DNA from: Fundicoccus ignavus
GTDB taxonomy: Bacteria; Bacillota; Bacilli; Lactobacillales; Aerococcaceae
DNA length: 64,000 bases
Assembly: GCF_009659375.1 (NCBI RefSeq)
Contig: NZ_WJQT01000010.1
Location: 1-64,000 of the forward strand
Direction of reading: 5' to 3'
In this document: one piece after another, positions 8,703 to 19,627 of the stretch
Layout of the letters: each line of letters begins with the position of its first letter
How positions within the stretch are numbered: position 1 is the stretch's first letter
Position numbers and translations under genes: made by a program
The notes under the pieces: model-generated
What the model saw: only the letters and a program-made list of their open reading frames with translations
Told to the model about the DNA's origin: nothing
Databases searched by the model: none

Positions 8703-11255
8703 TTAAAAGAAATCATTGACGATACCTAAATTAATTTTGAATGGAATCTTGGCTGTATATTGATCAGTTTCCGTATCTTTAATTACCAAGAAGTAATCTT
8801 TCTTACGGTCAAATTCCATGGTTTCTAAGGCAAACTGTTTACTAAACATACGCTCTTCTGAATTTTCATTTATTTTATTCGCAATAATGGTTTCAATATT
8901 TGAAATGATGTTGCCATTCTCATCTTCCATATAAATATTTACCGTTCGTGCAATGTTTTTGTTCTTCACTTTTTCACTTTGGAAGAATTGTAGTGTAAAT
9001 AGTTTATTGGTAATTGAGCGGGTGCGACTCGTTAATTCTACATTCACTTTTTCAACTGTCTCTACCCCTTTTTGGGTTGCTCTTCTATTTTTGAATGTAA
9101 TTAGAGGGATGACAATTTCTTGTAGACTTGCTCCCCCATGTACAAAGTTCGCCCCTGGACCTTGAATTCGATTGCGAATCGATCCATTCGGAATGTATAA
9201 CTGTAAGTCATTCTCATTATTTAAAACGGTCCCGACATTTATACGGATTTGACCATTTAGTTCTTGTTCTTTATTGGATAATGCATATCGTCTCGAAGAT
9301 TCGACAGGTTTATCTAACTCTTTCGCAATTTTCTCACTTTCATCTAAAGGACTTCTTTGATACAAGAAACCGTGATCAGTAGTCACATATATATTTGTTC
9401 CACTCAAGTCATTTCGAATTGAATTAATTAAATCAAACAACTCAGAAACTGAGCTGTCTGCTGCATCAAACACTCGGTTTTCTGTAGCCGCATTGTCACC
9501 TATACCATCAATCGTATCATGATAGATGTAAATCAAATTAAGTCCTTTAAACGTTTCGGATTTTTTAGACTTATTTAATGCCATATAGTCTGAGTATTTA
9601 TAAACAAGACTATTCTCTATTTTATTCTCTATGAACTTCTTACGAGCACCATAGCCTTCTATTGGCTCCTCATCTACCATTACTTTCCCTGAAGAATCAA
9701 TATCTAAAGAACGATACGGCAATAAAGCAGCCATACCTAACTTGGTAATGGAAGGTACAATGCCTAGCATCGGTTCGATTTCAGTTGAACCGATTGTTTC
9801 AGTGTTTAACCGCTCCACTAAATCCGTTGCGATTTCATAACGCATTGCATCCGAAATAATGACAAAAATACGTTCACCTTTTGAAACTCGAGATGAAACA
9901 TGTTCCCTGTAGAAATATTGTTGTTTTTTCATACCTGGAAGTTTCCAGTCCTCAACTAAATCTGTCCGAACAGCTTGAGACCAATTTGCGCCCAATTCAC
10001 CAATAAACCAGTGTGTATAGAGGTATTCGACTTTTTCTTGAAGCTTGTTTACAAACTCATATTTTTCGCTCTTATCATAAGCCAAGTAAAATTTACGATA
10101 GTAATTATCCATCAGATAATAAGATTTTACATACCCATTGAAAATATCTTCTGCTCTACCCTGAGGTATGCCTTGGTCAAACCCTTTTCTGAACTCTAGA
10201 ATTTTAATTGTATAGAATAAAGTGTCGTAAATAGTCTCATACTTTTCAAAGTAATATCTCGAACGTCTATTTTCAATAATCGTCAAGTATTTATCAAAAT
10301 CTTCTAAGTCTTTTAAAAGAGCATTAGCTATATGAAGGATAATTTCTTGATCAATTATTGGAAAAATATCTACATTTTCATATTTCTCAAGCGGTAGTTC
10401 TTGAATAATTTCTTGTAATTGAATTTCCTTCTCTATTTGTCGAGCATACTCTTCAAACTTCGACGCATCTACTTGATTCTGCATCCAATGGTCAATAAGA
10501 ATATAGCAGTCCCCTGTATGACTTAATGCAATAAAGTTTTCTAACAACGCTAAATATTCTTCGTCCATTTGGAAACTTAGAGCAGAGATGGTTAGATGCA
10601 TGAAGAGTGTCTTTAATGACTTCTCTTCTCGAGTATAATCATAGTGACTGCCCACCAATTCCCAGAATCGATCGATATCGAAAAACTTTCTGATAGCCTC
10701 TAAATACTTATTATCATCTTCTAAGGACTCTATCAAGATGATTCTTAAAGCTCTCTCAAAACTTGGAATATCTAAATTACATAAAGCACTAATCATCCGT
10801 AGTTCGATAGCAGCTGTAGACTCTATTACTCCTAAATAACTTTTAAACTTTCGGTACCGGACTTTATTGTCAAAGAATACCGCATATCTTTCCATCGTTG
10901 GACGTAAAGTACTATCTATTTGTAATTCATTCATGATTAAATCAATTCGACTGGCTTTAAATGTTTGCGTATAAAGAACCATGTCGAGTAACCAATTATC
11001 TTCAGACTGTAAATCTAGATTCGAGTAAATTAAATAACTCGAATCTAAATCTTCGGCCTCTAATAGATGTTTTACATAGAATTGGTTATCATTGGTTAAT
11101 TCTTGAAATTTAACATCCTTTAATTCGATAGAATCCCAATCATCGTTGAATTCCTCTTGTTGATCTTCCCAAAAAATAATTCGTCGTTTTTCATAACTTT
11201 CAAGTGGTTTATCCAACATTTTTTGTAATGTGGATTCGATTTGATTAAGATCCAT
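8703..11255 (-). CDS. pglZ: BREX alkaline-phosphatase-like protein PglZ
   Basis: 850 residues. The alkaline-phosphatase superfamily core is in the middle: VIISDAMRYEIATDL near 466 supplies the conserved metal-binding aspartate, and TTDHGFLYQR near 628 supplies the second D-H motif. PglZ is the hallmark of all BREX types; its natural substrate is not settled. The long N-terminal half (about 1-440) shows no motif I recognise, and the last 150 residues look beta-rich. It lies between pglX (25 bp) and brxL (15 bp) in the canonical type 1 order. Confidence 0.93.
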   Translation of the reverse strand: MDLNQIESTLQKMLDKPLESYEKRRIIFWEDQQEEFNDDWDSIELKDVKFQELTNDNQFYVKHLLEAEDLDSSYLIYSNLDLQSEDNWLLDMVLYTQTFKASRIDLIMNELQIDSTLRPTMERYAVFFDNKVRYRKFKSYLGVIESTAAIELRMISALCNLDIPSFERALRIILIESLEDDNKYLEAIRKFFDIDRFWELVGSHYDYTREEKSLKTLFMHLTISALSFQMDEEYLALLENFIALSHTGDCYILIDHWMQNQVDASKFEEYARQIEKEIQLQEIIQELPLEKYENVDIFPIIDQEIILHIANALLKDLEDFDKYLTIIENRRSRYYFEKYETIYDTLFYTIKILEFRKGFDQGIPQGRAEDIFNGYVKSYYLMDNYYRKFYLAYDKSEKYEFVNKLQEKVEYLYTHWFIGELGANWSQAVRTDLVEDWKLPGMKKQQYFYREHVSSRVSKGERIFVIISDAMRYEIATDLVERLNTETIGSTEIEPMLGIVPSITKLGMAALLPYRSLDIDSSGKVMVDEEPIEGYGARKKFIENKIENSLVYKYSDYMALNKSKKSETFKGLNLIYIYHDTIDGIGDNAATENRVFDAADSSVSELFDLINSIRNDLSGTNIYVTTDHGFLYQRSPLDESEKIAKELDKPVESSRRYALSNKEQELNGQIRINVGTVLNNENDLQLYIPNGSIRNRIQGPGANFVHGGASLQEIVIPLITFKNRRATQKGVETVEKVNVELTSRTRSITNKLFTLQFFQSEKVKNKNIARTVNIYMEDENGNIISNIETIIANKINENSEERMFSKQFALETMEFDRKKDYFLVIKDTETDQYTAKIPFKINLGIVNDFF

Positions 11256-11280
11256 CCCTACACTAACCTTTCCTTGCTAA

Positions 11281-14200
11281 CTATACTTTTTCAACTAATC
11301 CTTTGAATTTCGGATAATTGACGTTAAACCCATCATTTAAGTCAATTTCAATTTGTTGATCAGCCATATGACGTAACTTTTCATCATAAGCGATTAATTC
11401 AGCTAACTGTTTTTCCACAGTTTTCATTTCTTTTCTTGCTTTGTTCAATTCTGTGGCACTTGCGTCACTATTTATTATTTGATCCAAATCAACTTTTCTT
11501 GTTTCTAATCGTTGTTGAACATCATGTAAGTATTCCGTACGGATACGAGAAATCGTTGTTTTGTCATAACGATGCATATAGATAAAGCAGTTAAATGCAT
11601 TCTCTTTACCAGAAGTGAATTTCCAATAAATTGGTCGTCTTCCACTACCAGTCACACTGTACATTTTCGCATGGTCTTTAAAGAAATCTTTTAAGAAGTA
11701 ACTATGAATAGTATCTCTAGCTGTTTCATTCTTTTTCTGACCCAATGCTTCAGCAATAAAGTTAAGGTTTTCTTCTAGCGTTTCTTTGCTATAAACCGTT
11801 TCAACAAACTCTACAAAGCGGTTCACTAAATCATCTTCTAAATAAACATCCGAAGTTATCGGGATAATATTATCTTCAACCACATCATATGTCTCATATC
11901 TAGAAGCATCAAACTCTCCACCAGCATAAATTAAACCTTCTTCGTCTAATGAATAACGGCCGAACATACAGCCTATTGCGTAAGAAATAAACTGTTGAAT
12001 CACATCTTTTTTGGTTAATACATACTGATTACCTTTGATTTCAGCAGATATATCTTTTGCTTCATCATATATTTTAGCAACGGTGATATCTCGATCACTG
12101 ACCTTTGACCTGACATCATCATGGAGATCATAGATTTCAATAAAATCTCGGTTTAAATCTGTTTCTATTTTCTTTAAATCTTCAAAAAGATTATTCGTTT
12201 TGTTTTTATAACTATAGTAAACATCTTCAACTTTACGACTATTATGTGTAGCTTCATTTCTGTTAGTTTTTAATAAAGTTATTAAAGGATTCATTTTAAA
12301 ATCCCATGAAGTTTCAAAACTATCCCAATCAAATTTAGCCATTTTTATTGCTTGTTCTACCAAATCAATTACTTCATCTTTATATTTTTCTTCAATCATC
12401 ACTGGAAAGCTACTAAAGTTACCTATCTGTAAACTAATTGTAGGGTTTATCATATCAAATATATAATCCGCAATTTTTGTTGAAGTAATTCCTAAAATAT
12501 ACTTCAATAAAGATTTATCTTCTGAGAATGCGGACATACCTTTTACATCATGAATACTACCTGGTTCTCTATACCGAATAGCAAATTTTCCACTAGTAAT
12601 GTCTGACCATGTAATTGCCTCTTTAAAATAATATTGCGGACTTCTAACCACTGAACGTTGTTTTCCCTTACTATCAGTAAAATTTCTAATTTCTTCTCCG
12701 TCATTCTCCCAGTTTATCAAATAGTCATAGTTTCCATACCATTGACGTCTCTTACCGCCTTTATTATAAGGCACCCATTTATAACCACTGTTTTTCGACT
12801 CGTCCACAGATTTTGTATTAAATTTTATTTGATTATAATTCGTTTCCCACCACAATCTTAAAAATCGATTATTATCAGCAGTCGCTAATCCTTGCTTTGG
12901 CGTGATTAAATCAACAAGTCTATCTCCTTCTAGAAAATTACTTATTAAATTATCACTCGCCCAATAGGAAATAGGATTTCCTGGTAATTGAATGAACTCT
13001 TTGGCTGAGATATTATTATTTCTATTTCTAATTACTGGAAACTCAATAGGTCTCCCATCTTTTATATCTACATTTTTAACTTCTGAATAGTTTCCAATGT
13101 ATTCGTTTAGATGGTGGTTTCTAAAAATTGTAGCCGACGTACCAAATGCAATACCCATCACCATATTATCCATATGTAATAATGAATAGATTGTTTTGTT
13201 GTTTAATAATTTAATTCTTAGTTTTTCGTAACTGGATAAAAACATCCATGACTGCATAGTTACAATACTATTAAATCCATTTTCTTTTATAAAGCCGAAA
13301 TTACGTTCCATGAATGCAGCAAATAAATCTGACTTAGTATTCTTGAAATTTTTATCAAGAAACTTAGTTACTTGGGTATTCATGCTACTACGGCCCATAT
13401 AAGGAGGGTTAGTACAAGCAACATCATATTTCTTGCTTAACAGACTTGCTTGATTCACCAATTTAGGAAGATTTTCTCTAACTAAATCTTTTTCGTCAAA
13501 TTCAAATAGATTTGAGTCTTTGGATAAGTATTTATCTAAACTATTAAATATTTTTACTTCATTAATTGGCTCAATTTTTAAAAGCGAACCATATTCTTTA
13601 GCGTCAATAAATGTATTTTTCAATAATGTTAAATCTTGTTTGACTTCAGAATCGTTATTGGAAATCTTTTCAATTAAATCATCCGTTAGCCAGTTACTTT
13701 CTTCAATAGAATAGATATTAGGCGTCAGCTGCTTTCTAAATATCCTTGAGTCTTTCTCCCGTGCCTTCATCATTAATGCAAATGAAGCTAGTTGTGCAGC
13801 TCTATTATCTATATCTAGTCCGTATATATTATTCATAAGAATTAAAGTCGGAATTTCTCTAGAAAGGTAACCTTTTTCTATATAAAAATCATATAAGAGA
13901 TCAAATGCATATATTAAAATATGACCGCTTCCACAAGATGGGTCGAAAATAGTGATTTCTTCTGGTGTTGCATTTTGGTACTTAATATCATTCAGAATTG
14001 ATAACGTCTCAACACTTTGCTCTACATCAGGAAGATAATATCTCCAGTTATCCTTTAGATTACTATCAGGATTACTTTCCATCCATACCTTACCTAATGA
14101 GTTTTCAACTAAATATCTAACTATCCAGTTAGGTGTGAAAATTTGGGTTGCTGCTGGTAATGTATCTTGAGTAATTTTTATATTTTTTTTCAAATCAGTA

Positions 14201-14871
14201 AATATTTGGTCTTTTTCTTCCGAAATATAATACTGATACAACCAACCAATAATTTCTACTTCATACCAATCATCCTCAGGGAATACTTCAGTGTTTGTCA
14301 TTTTTCGTACAAATGAATCCGTATTTAATAAACCTTCTGGGAAGAGGATTTCAGTATAATCTTCAATTGTACCAAACATGAATGGTAAATAATCATTTAA
14401 ATCATTACAGTGTGCAATGATTAAGTATTTAAACAGTTCATCATCTTGATTATTCAATTTCATTTCATAGACTTTTTCTGTATCAACGTCAAGACCAAGA
14501 GACAAAGCTTCCTTCATCATATCTGGTTCATTTCCACCATCTAAAGAAGATAAAACACGAACTCTTGTTGGTAAGTAATCATTGACCTCCATAAAGCGTA
14601 AAGCCACAAACCGGTTGAACCAAGTATAAGCTGCTTCCTCCATTACCTGTTCAAAACTGGTTTCTTCAATTCGGCGAATTAACTTGTTTCTTTGAACTCT
14701 CTCTTCTTTTGATAAATGTTGTCCATTAATAATTAATGCATCCGAACTTTCTACTGTAGCTTCGTTTATGCTATCTTCTGTCACACCAATTTTTCTAGCT
14801 TGAAGAGCTACTTTTTCAAGTAGCTCTCTTCGCGCTTCAACTGCAAATGTTTTTAATTTTCCTTGATTCAT
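11281..14871 (-). CDS. pglX: BREX adenine-specific DNA methyltransferase PglX
   Basis: 1196 residues, the normal size for type 1 PglX. The SAM-binding motif FDPSCGSGHIL lies near 312 and the catalytic NPPY motif (CTNPPYMGRSS) near 489, marking an N6-adenine methyltransferase. The second half should hold the target-recognition region, and helical segments near the C-terminus are likely coiled coil (about 1110-1170). PglX modifies one strand of a non-palindromic site to mark self DNA and is needed for restriction. I see no long homopolymer or internal inverted repeat that would suggest phase variation. It starts 12 bp after brxC. Confidence 0.94.
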   Translation of the reverse strand: MNQGKLKTFAVEARRELLEKVALQARKIGVTEDSINEATVESSDALIINGQHLSKEERVQRNKLIRRIEETSFEQVMEEAAYTWFNRFVALRFMEVNDYLPTRVRVLSSLDGGNEPDMMKEALSLGLDVDTEKVYEMKLNNQDDELFKYLIIAHCNDLNDYLPFMFGTIEDYTEILFPEGLLNTDSFVRKMTNTEVFPEDDWYEVEIIGWLYQYYISEEKDQIFTDLKKNIKITQDTLPAATQIFTPNWIVRYLVENSLGKVWMESNPDSNLKDNWRYYLPDVEQSVETLSILNDIKYQNATPEEITIFDPSCGSGHILIYAFDLLYDFYIEKGYLSREIPTLILMNNIYGLDIDNRAAQLASFALMMKAREKDSRIFRKQLTPNIYSIEESNWLTDDLIEKISNNDSEVKQDLTLLKNTFIDAKEYGSLLKIEPINEVKIFNSLDKYLSKDSNLFEFDEKDLVRENLPKLVNQASLLSKKYDVACTNPPYMGRSSMNTQVTKFLDKNFKNTKSDLFAAFMERNFGFIKENGFNSIVTMQSWMFLSSYEKLRIKLLNNKTIYSLLHMDNMVMGIAFGTSATIFRNHHLNEYIGNYSEVKNVDIKDGRPIEFPVIRNRNNNISAKEFIQLPGNPISYWASDNLISNFLEGDRLVDLITPKQGLATADNNRFLRLWWETNYNQIKFNTKSVDESKNSGYKWVPYNKGGKRRQWYGNYDYLINWENDGEEIRNFTDSKGKQRSVVRSPQYYFKEAITWSDITSGKFAIRYREPGSIHDVKGMSAFSEDKSLLKYILGITSTKIADYIFDMINPTISLQIGNFSSFPVMIEEKYKDEVIDLVEQAIKMAKFDWDSFETSWDFKMNPLITLLKTNRNEATHNSRKVEDVYYSYKNKTNNLFEDLKKIETDLNRDFIEIYDLHDDVRSKVSDRDITVAKIYDEAKDISAEIKGNQYVLTKKDVIQQFISYAIGCMFGRYSLDEEGLIYAGGEFDASRYETYDVVEDNIIPITSDVYLEDDLVNRFVEFVETVYSKETLEENLNFIAEALGQKKNETARDTIHSYFLKDFFKDHAKMYSVTGSGRRPIYWKFTSGKENAFNCFIYMHRYDKTTISRIRTEYLHDVQQRLETRKVDLDQIINSDASATELNKARKEMKTVEKQLAELIAYDEKLRHMADQQIEIDLNDGFNVNYPKFKGLVEKV

Positions 14872-14883
14872 GAAATCACCCTT

Positions 14884-17800
14884 CTAATCTATTATTTCAA
14901 TAATCTGATGCATTTGAATTCTTTGTTTCAATTCTCGTGACAGTTTATTCAAGTAATTAGCAATATCTTGCTCATTCTCTATTCTAGCTGGTTTTACAAG
15001 ACTTGTAATTCTTACCTTTTGAACTGGTTTAGGATCCACAACAGTTGATGAAGTGTCTTCATTTCCGTTATTATTCTGATAATGCGCGTATACTTCTCGT
15101 TGGATTGTTCTTTCATATTTTTCTTTCGCATCATTACTATAAACCGTCAAAGCATCTACTCGGTGAATATCACTGGTACCCTCAATTTGACTTAAATAAT
15201 TCGTCCAAGTACTGTTAATTTTTTCTACTGTTTGGTCAGAAATTCCCTCTTGCTTGCTGTATTGTTTCATACGATTATAATCATCTTGAATTCTTTCTTT
15301 TGCTTTATTTTGTCGCTCTTCTAAAATATCATCAAATGTTTCGTTAAAGTTATCTCTGAATTCAGGAATTTTTCTGATTTCTGAGTAAGGAATAGGATTC
15401 TTTATAATTTTCTCTAACTCTCGCACACTGTTGTCAATCGTCTCGTTCGCTTCATTCTCAAAGAATGATTGATTCTCTTCATAACGATTCAGTATCTCCA
15501 AACCATCATCGAAAAGATTTTTTTGATTAGAACCATAAAAGCCTTTAATATACTCAAAATCTTCTTCCCACTGAATCAATTGCTCTTCCATCTCAACTAA
15601 TTTATTAAAGTAAGTGAGGTTGTCTAATCGATTGTTGAATTGGTCAAAGAGTTGGGTTCCTTTTTCTAATAAACTAAATCCTGGATATTTTTTATTCGTG
15701 TACATTTGTTTGTAATCATTAATTTTAGATATTTTGTCATTGATTAAATCTTGAATACCTAACATCATACCATCTTCATCTTGTGGTAAACTGACTGTAT
15801 CGAACAAGCTTCTTGCGATACGTCTTACTTTGGATATTAAGGCACTATCCACTTTTTCACGTTTAAGAATAATGCCTTTCGCACTTTCTATATTGTTCGT
15901 AAAGACATCCATTAACTCTTTATGAGACTCTTGCGTATTTAAATAAACGGTATTGTATCGTAAGCGGATCTTTTCATCTTTTAATAAATCCACTAACATA
16001 CCTGAAATATCTAATGATTTCCAACCGAATGGAACTGCTCCGAAATGATCATAAATGAATTTCACAGTAATTTGTTTGCTCATTTGAGTTTGTAATTCAA
16101 TGTACTGTTCAATCTCATTCATAGCAGCTCTATTTGGATAAGTAGAGTCATCCATTTCAAGCGATAAAGCTCCTTCATTCGAAGTGATTTTTAGTTTTAA
16201 GTCTCGTTCACTGTTGATATGGTCTTTCACCAAACTTAATTTATAATAGGTATTCTCAACAAGATAAGATAAGCCATTATTGATACGCTCGCGAGCTGTC
16301 GAACCATTTGTTGTAAGTTTTTGACCATTCGCATAGAAATCTGCTTCTTTCACGGCTTTTTCCAGTAAATCTCTTACTCGACGTCGACGTTCACGTACCT
16401 CTGCCTGCTTATTATTTAGTATGTTTTGTTTTGTCTCAGATAAATCATTTACATTGCGACGCATACGATATTTTTCAATCTTCAGAACTTCTTCCATTTC
16501 CTCAATGTAAGAAGCGTCTCCGCCTAATCGAACAATTAAATCTCTTGAATTCATCGAGTCCATTTGTAATTCTTGATCTTCTACGTCACTTGATGAAATA
16601 GCTGATAAAACAGATAAGTTGATGCTAGCTGTTTGTCTACCATGCTTTACTGTGTCGAGTATTTCATTAAAATCGAAATGGTAGTGATTTGAGAATCGGA
16701 ATTTTTTCTCTGGAAAAACATCTTCAAATAAATACTCAGAGAGTGACTGAATAATTTCCATTTCATCTATTGAAATGCTTTGGATTTCACGGTTAATGTC
16801 TTGTTCCTCATCGGTTAAGAAGATAAAATTTTCACCATTCTTTTGAATTAAGCGTTCTTGTCGAAGTTTGTTTAAAGATTCCGTCAGCTTTTGTTTAAGT
16901 ACTGTTTTATCTTCGTTCACATTCGTTAGCATTAAAGTAGCTATATTATCAATGTTTCCAGGAATTTCTTCGATATATTTAATCATAAAGAGTACTTTTA
17001 GAAGATTCAAGTGGAATTCATCGTCAGCTAAGTTTGGATTGTTTGCTGCACTATTAATCACTCGAGTGATTGTAGGATTTAAAAATTCACTCATCGTATT
17101 ATAGAATGCGTAAAGTGGAATGAGTGCCCCTTCTTGTTCATTTCCATATTGCTGTGCTGCTTCTTGATAAGCCGATAAAAGTGAACGCTCCCCTTCAGAA
17201 AGATGCTTTCCTGAAGAACCATGTTTTCTTACTTGCTCAAAGATATTTTGTAATAACTTAAATTGGTAGGGTACAAATGGATAATCTTGTGCAAACTCTA
17301 CTCCATCATTATATCCTCTATAATTTCCTGGCGTGTCTCTGAAACTAATTAGATTATTTAAAATTGGACCTTGTTCCGGATATACTGCTTGTAGTCGTTC
17401 AGTAACTGCTGGTTTTTTATCTAAAATTCTTTTCTTAATGACTTCATCTGCGGAAGTCGATGATAAAGAAAGTCTTGTATCAAATCGACCTTGAATTCTC
17501 GAAAAGTCATCCCCTTTTACTTTGATAACATCATCGATACTTTCTTGTGACGTCACAAGAACCCAAACTTTACCTAATGAAGTTGCGCCTAAACTTTCCA
17601 CAACAGTTTGCAAGTTCAACATTAAGCTTCGATTGTCGCCTATGTATTGACCAATTTCGTCAACTAAAAATACTAGATGGAAATTATTATCTTTGCTATC
17701 AACGAATTCTTTCACTTCCTGCGCAAATGATTCGATGGTAAGGTCATCTGCTTGATCCACTCTCTCGTACCAATTTCTAGCACCGTCTACTGACATATTC

Positions 17801-18441
17801 GAGGCATGAGCAAGAGATTGAATAATCTCTTCTCCTCTAAAATAGAAGTTACTTTGATTTCCTACCCAAGATTCATTAGCCAGTCCTTCATATTTTTCCT
17901 TGAATGCTTCAAAGTTCCCTTCATCATCCAAGAATTTTTCCATTCTTGAAATAGCTGTGTTATCACCATAATAGCCTCTATGCTCGTCAAATACTTTTTT
18001 GAAAACACGTAGAATTGCATCTCTACTTGTATAGCTCGTATTACTCTTTGCATCAATATTAAATAAAATGGTGTCTGCCTCCACAGACGCTGCTTTTTCC
18101 ATTAAAGCATAAACCATTGGATCATTTATTTTCTCTTCAAAAAAGTCAACAGGTTTTTTACCAAGTACGGGTTGATTATTTAATAAATATGACAAAATTT
18201 TCAGGAAGTGAGATTTACCGGAACCGAAGAATCCACTAATCCAAACACCCATTTTATCTGTTGGTTGATCGACACTTCGTGCGTAATTTTCATAAAAACG
18301 TGAAAAATGCTTTATCAATTCTTTAGTTACTACATATTCATCCAATTCTTGGTAGACAATCTCTTCATCTCTTTGTTGTACTTTAACGACACCACGAATA
18401 TCACGATTTATATCCTTTAAAAACATATCTTTTATTATCAA
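14884..18441 (-). CDS. brxC: BREX ATPase BrxC (PglY-like)
   Basis: 1185 residues. It carries Walker A GFFGSGKSHF at 70-79 and a Walker B-like VFLVDEIGQYIGD near 260. The C-terminal third is highly charged and probably coiled coil. The family (also called BrxC/PglY) is an essential BREX component of unclear mechanism. The start is TTG: AAGGAGG precedes it by 7 bases, and its TTGA overlaps the TGA stop of brxB, so translation is probably coupled. Confidence 0.93.
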   Translation of the reverse strand: MIIKDMFLKDINRDIRGVVKVQQRDEEIVYQELDEYVVTKELIKHFSRFYENYARSVDQPTDKMGVWISGFFGSGKSHFLKILSYLLNNQPVLGKKPVDFFEEKINDPMVYALMEKAASVEADTILFNIDAKSNTSYTSRDAILRVFKKVFDEHRGYYGDNTAISRMEKFLDDEGNFEAFKEKYEGLANESWVGNQSNFYFRGEEIIQSLAHASNMSVDGARNWYERVDQADDLTIESFAQEVKEFVDSKDNNFHLVFLVDEIGQYIGDNRSLMLNLQTVVESLGATSLGKVWVLVTSQESIDDVIKVKGDDFSRIQGRFDTRLSLSSTSADEVIKKRILDKKPAVTERLQAVYPEQGPILNNLISFRDTPGNYRGYNDGVEFAQDYPFVPYQFKLLQNIFEQVRKHGSSGKHLSEGERSLLSAYQEAAQQYGNEQEGALIPLYAFYNTMSEFLNPTITRVINSAANNPNLADDEFHLNLLKVLFMIKYIEEIPGNIDNIATLMLTNVNEDKTVLKQKLTESLNKLRQERLIQKNGENFIFLTDEEQDINREIQSISIDEMEIIQSLSEYLFEDVFPEKKFRFSNHYHFDFNEILDTVKHGRQTASINLSVLSAISSSDVEDQELQMDSMNSRDLIVRLGGDASYIEEMEEVLKIEKYRMRRNVNDLSETKQNILNNKQAEVRERRRRVRDLLEKAVKEADFYANGQKLTTNGSTARERINNGLSYLVENTYYKLSLVKDHINSERDLKLKITSNEGALSLEMDDSTYPNRAAMNEIEQYIELQTQMSKQITVKFIYDHFGAVPFGWKSLDISGMLVDLLKDEKIRLRYNTVYLNTQESHKELMDVFTNNIESAKGIILKREKVDSALISKVRRIARSLFDTVSLPQDEDGMMLGIQDLINDKISKINDYKQMYTNKKYPGFSLLEKGTQLFDQFNNRLDNLTYFNKLVEMEEQLIQWEEDFEYIKGFYGSNQKNLFDDGLEILNRYEENQSFFENEANETIDNSVRELEKIIKNPIPYSEIRKIPEFRDNFNETFDDILEERQNKAKERIQDDYNRMKQYSKQEGISDQTVEKINSTWTNYLSQIEGTSDIHRVDALTVYSNDAKEKYERTIQREVYAHYQNNNGNEDTSSTVVDPKPVQKVRITSLVKPARIENEQDIANYLNKLSRELKQRIQMHQIIEIID

Positions 18442-19031
18442 AACAATTCCTCCTTAAAGTCATCGATTAATCGAAATGCACGATAGTAATTTTCTGGTTC
18501 TAATCTATCAAATAATTGTAAATCTTGTTCACTATATTGACCTGGGTAAAATAAGATAACAGGTGTTTTATCTTCCAATATGTCTTGAAGATTGTTTAAG
18601 ATGTTATGTGTTCGAACAATTGGATAGATTTGACCAACTCCTGTTATAAACAGAACGTTATAATCACCAATTTCATTTTTAATTTTATCTAAAAATATTT
18701 CGGGCCTTGCGAAAGTGGTTAATGCCCGATAGAGAAATTCTTTGCCTTCTTTTTCTTCCATTTTAAAAATTTGATCGTAGATGTTTTTTTCTTTTGCAAT
18801 TTCTAAAAACATGTCGTACAGATTAAATTCAATAATCCGTCGATTATGATGCGGTGCCTTGAAGTAATCTTTGATAAGATAGTTCACATGATCCCTTACT
18901 TTTAACTCATCTTTTGGATCGTAATCAAAGATATAAAAGCTAAGTTCATTTCCAAGCCCTCGACCGTCAATGAAAGTCTCTTCATGAATTTTATCTTTGA
19001 TTAGATCTAATCTTCTATCTATGTTTTTCAT
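18438..19031 (-). CDS. brxB: BREX protein BrxB (DUF1788)
   Basis: 197 residues matching the DUF1788 family in length, position and character: an acidic N-terminus, the stretch GDYNVLFITGVGQIYPIVRTHNILNNLQ (about 122-150) and VILFYPGQYSE near 160. BrxB is a small essential component of type 1 BREX with no known enzyme activity. The ATG is preceded by GGAAGGATAG. It starts 5 bp after brxA and overlaps brxC by 4 bp. Confidence 0.9.
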   Translation of the reverse strand: MKNIDRRLDLIKDKIHEETFIDGRGLGNELSFYIFDYDPKDELKVRDHVNYLIKDYFKAPHHNRRIIEFNLYDMFLEIAKEKNIYDQIFKMEEKEGKEFLYRALTTFARPEIFLDKIKNEIGDYNVLFITGVGQIYPIVRTHNILNNLQDILEDKTPVILFYPGQYSEQDLQLFDRLEPENYYRAFRLIDDFKEELF

Positions 19032-19036
19032 AAAGT

Positions 19037-19627
19037 CTATCCTTCCATAGCTTCAACATATTTTTTGTCACCAATTTTCACTAGATAATCTCGCAACAAA
19101 TCATCCAGTTGAATTAGAATTAAATCTGTTGAGCTTAACTTACTTAAATAACCTATTTCTAACAAAAGACGATTGTATGAGCTTTTTAAGCGTTTAAGCG
19201 TTGACTCACTCCAATTAGCTAGCTTCTCATTGTGATCTGCCTTTTCATTAAAAAAAATATTGATATCTTTTTTCTCATAAATCAAATCGCTATTCTGAAG
19301 TTTGATTTTTATAATTTCATCTATAAATTCATAGAACAATAAGTCTGTTTTCATAATGGCATAAAAGTTAATTTGTTTAGCCATTTGATTTGATTCTTCT
19401 AAGACATATTTTCGTAATTGATCGTCTAATGTTCTTGCTCGTTTTAATATATATGGAAAACTTCTAGTCGTACTCGATGCTTTTTGTTGAAATAAGTTTT
19501 CTTCAAAGACTTTTTCCCTTATTTCTTCATCCGTTAATCCTTCTTCTACTAGATTAACTATTAATTTAAATTCAAAAAATCTAAAGCCAGCACCTGTTAA
19601 AGATGTTGAATATACTTTATCTGTCAT
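19037..19627 (-). CDS. brxA: BREX protein BrxA (DUF1819)
   Basis: 196 residues. The N-terminal segment YSTSLTGAGFRFFEFKLIVNLVEEGLTDEEIREKV is characteristic of DUF1819, the NusB-like DNA-binding BrxA family that leads type 1 BREX operons. The remainder is helical. The ATG overlaps the TGA of the small upstream gene (ATGA), and GAGGAG lies about 10 bases upstream, so it is probably translated as part of one coupled message from 19881 down to brxL. Confidence 0.9.
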   Translation of the reverse strand: MTDKVYSTSLTGAGFRFFEFKLIVNLVEEGLTDEEIREKVFEENLFQQKASSTTRSFPYILKRARTLDDQLRKYVLEESNQMAKQINFYAIMKTDLLFYEFIDEIIKIKLQNSDLIYEKKDINIFFNEKADHNEKLANWSESTLKRLKSSYNRLLLEIGYLSKLSSTDLILIQLDDLLRDYLVKIGDKKYVEAMEG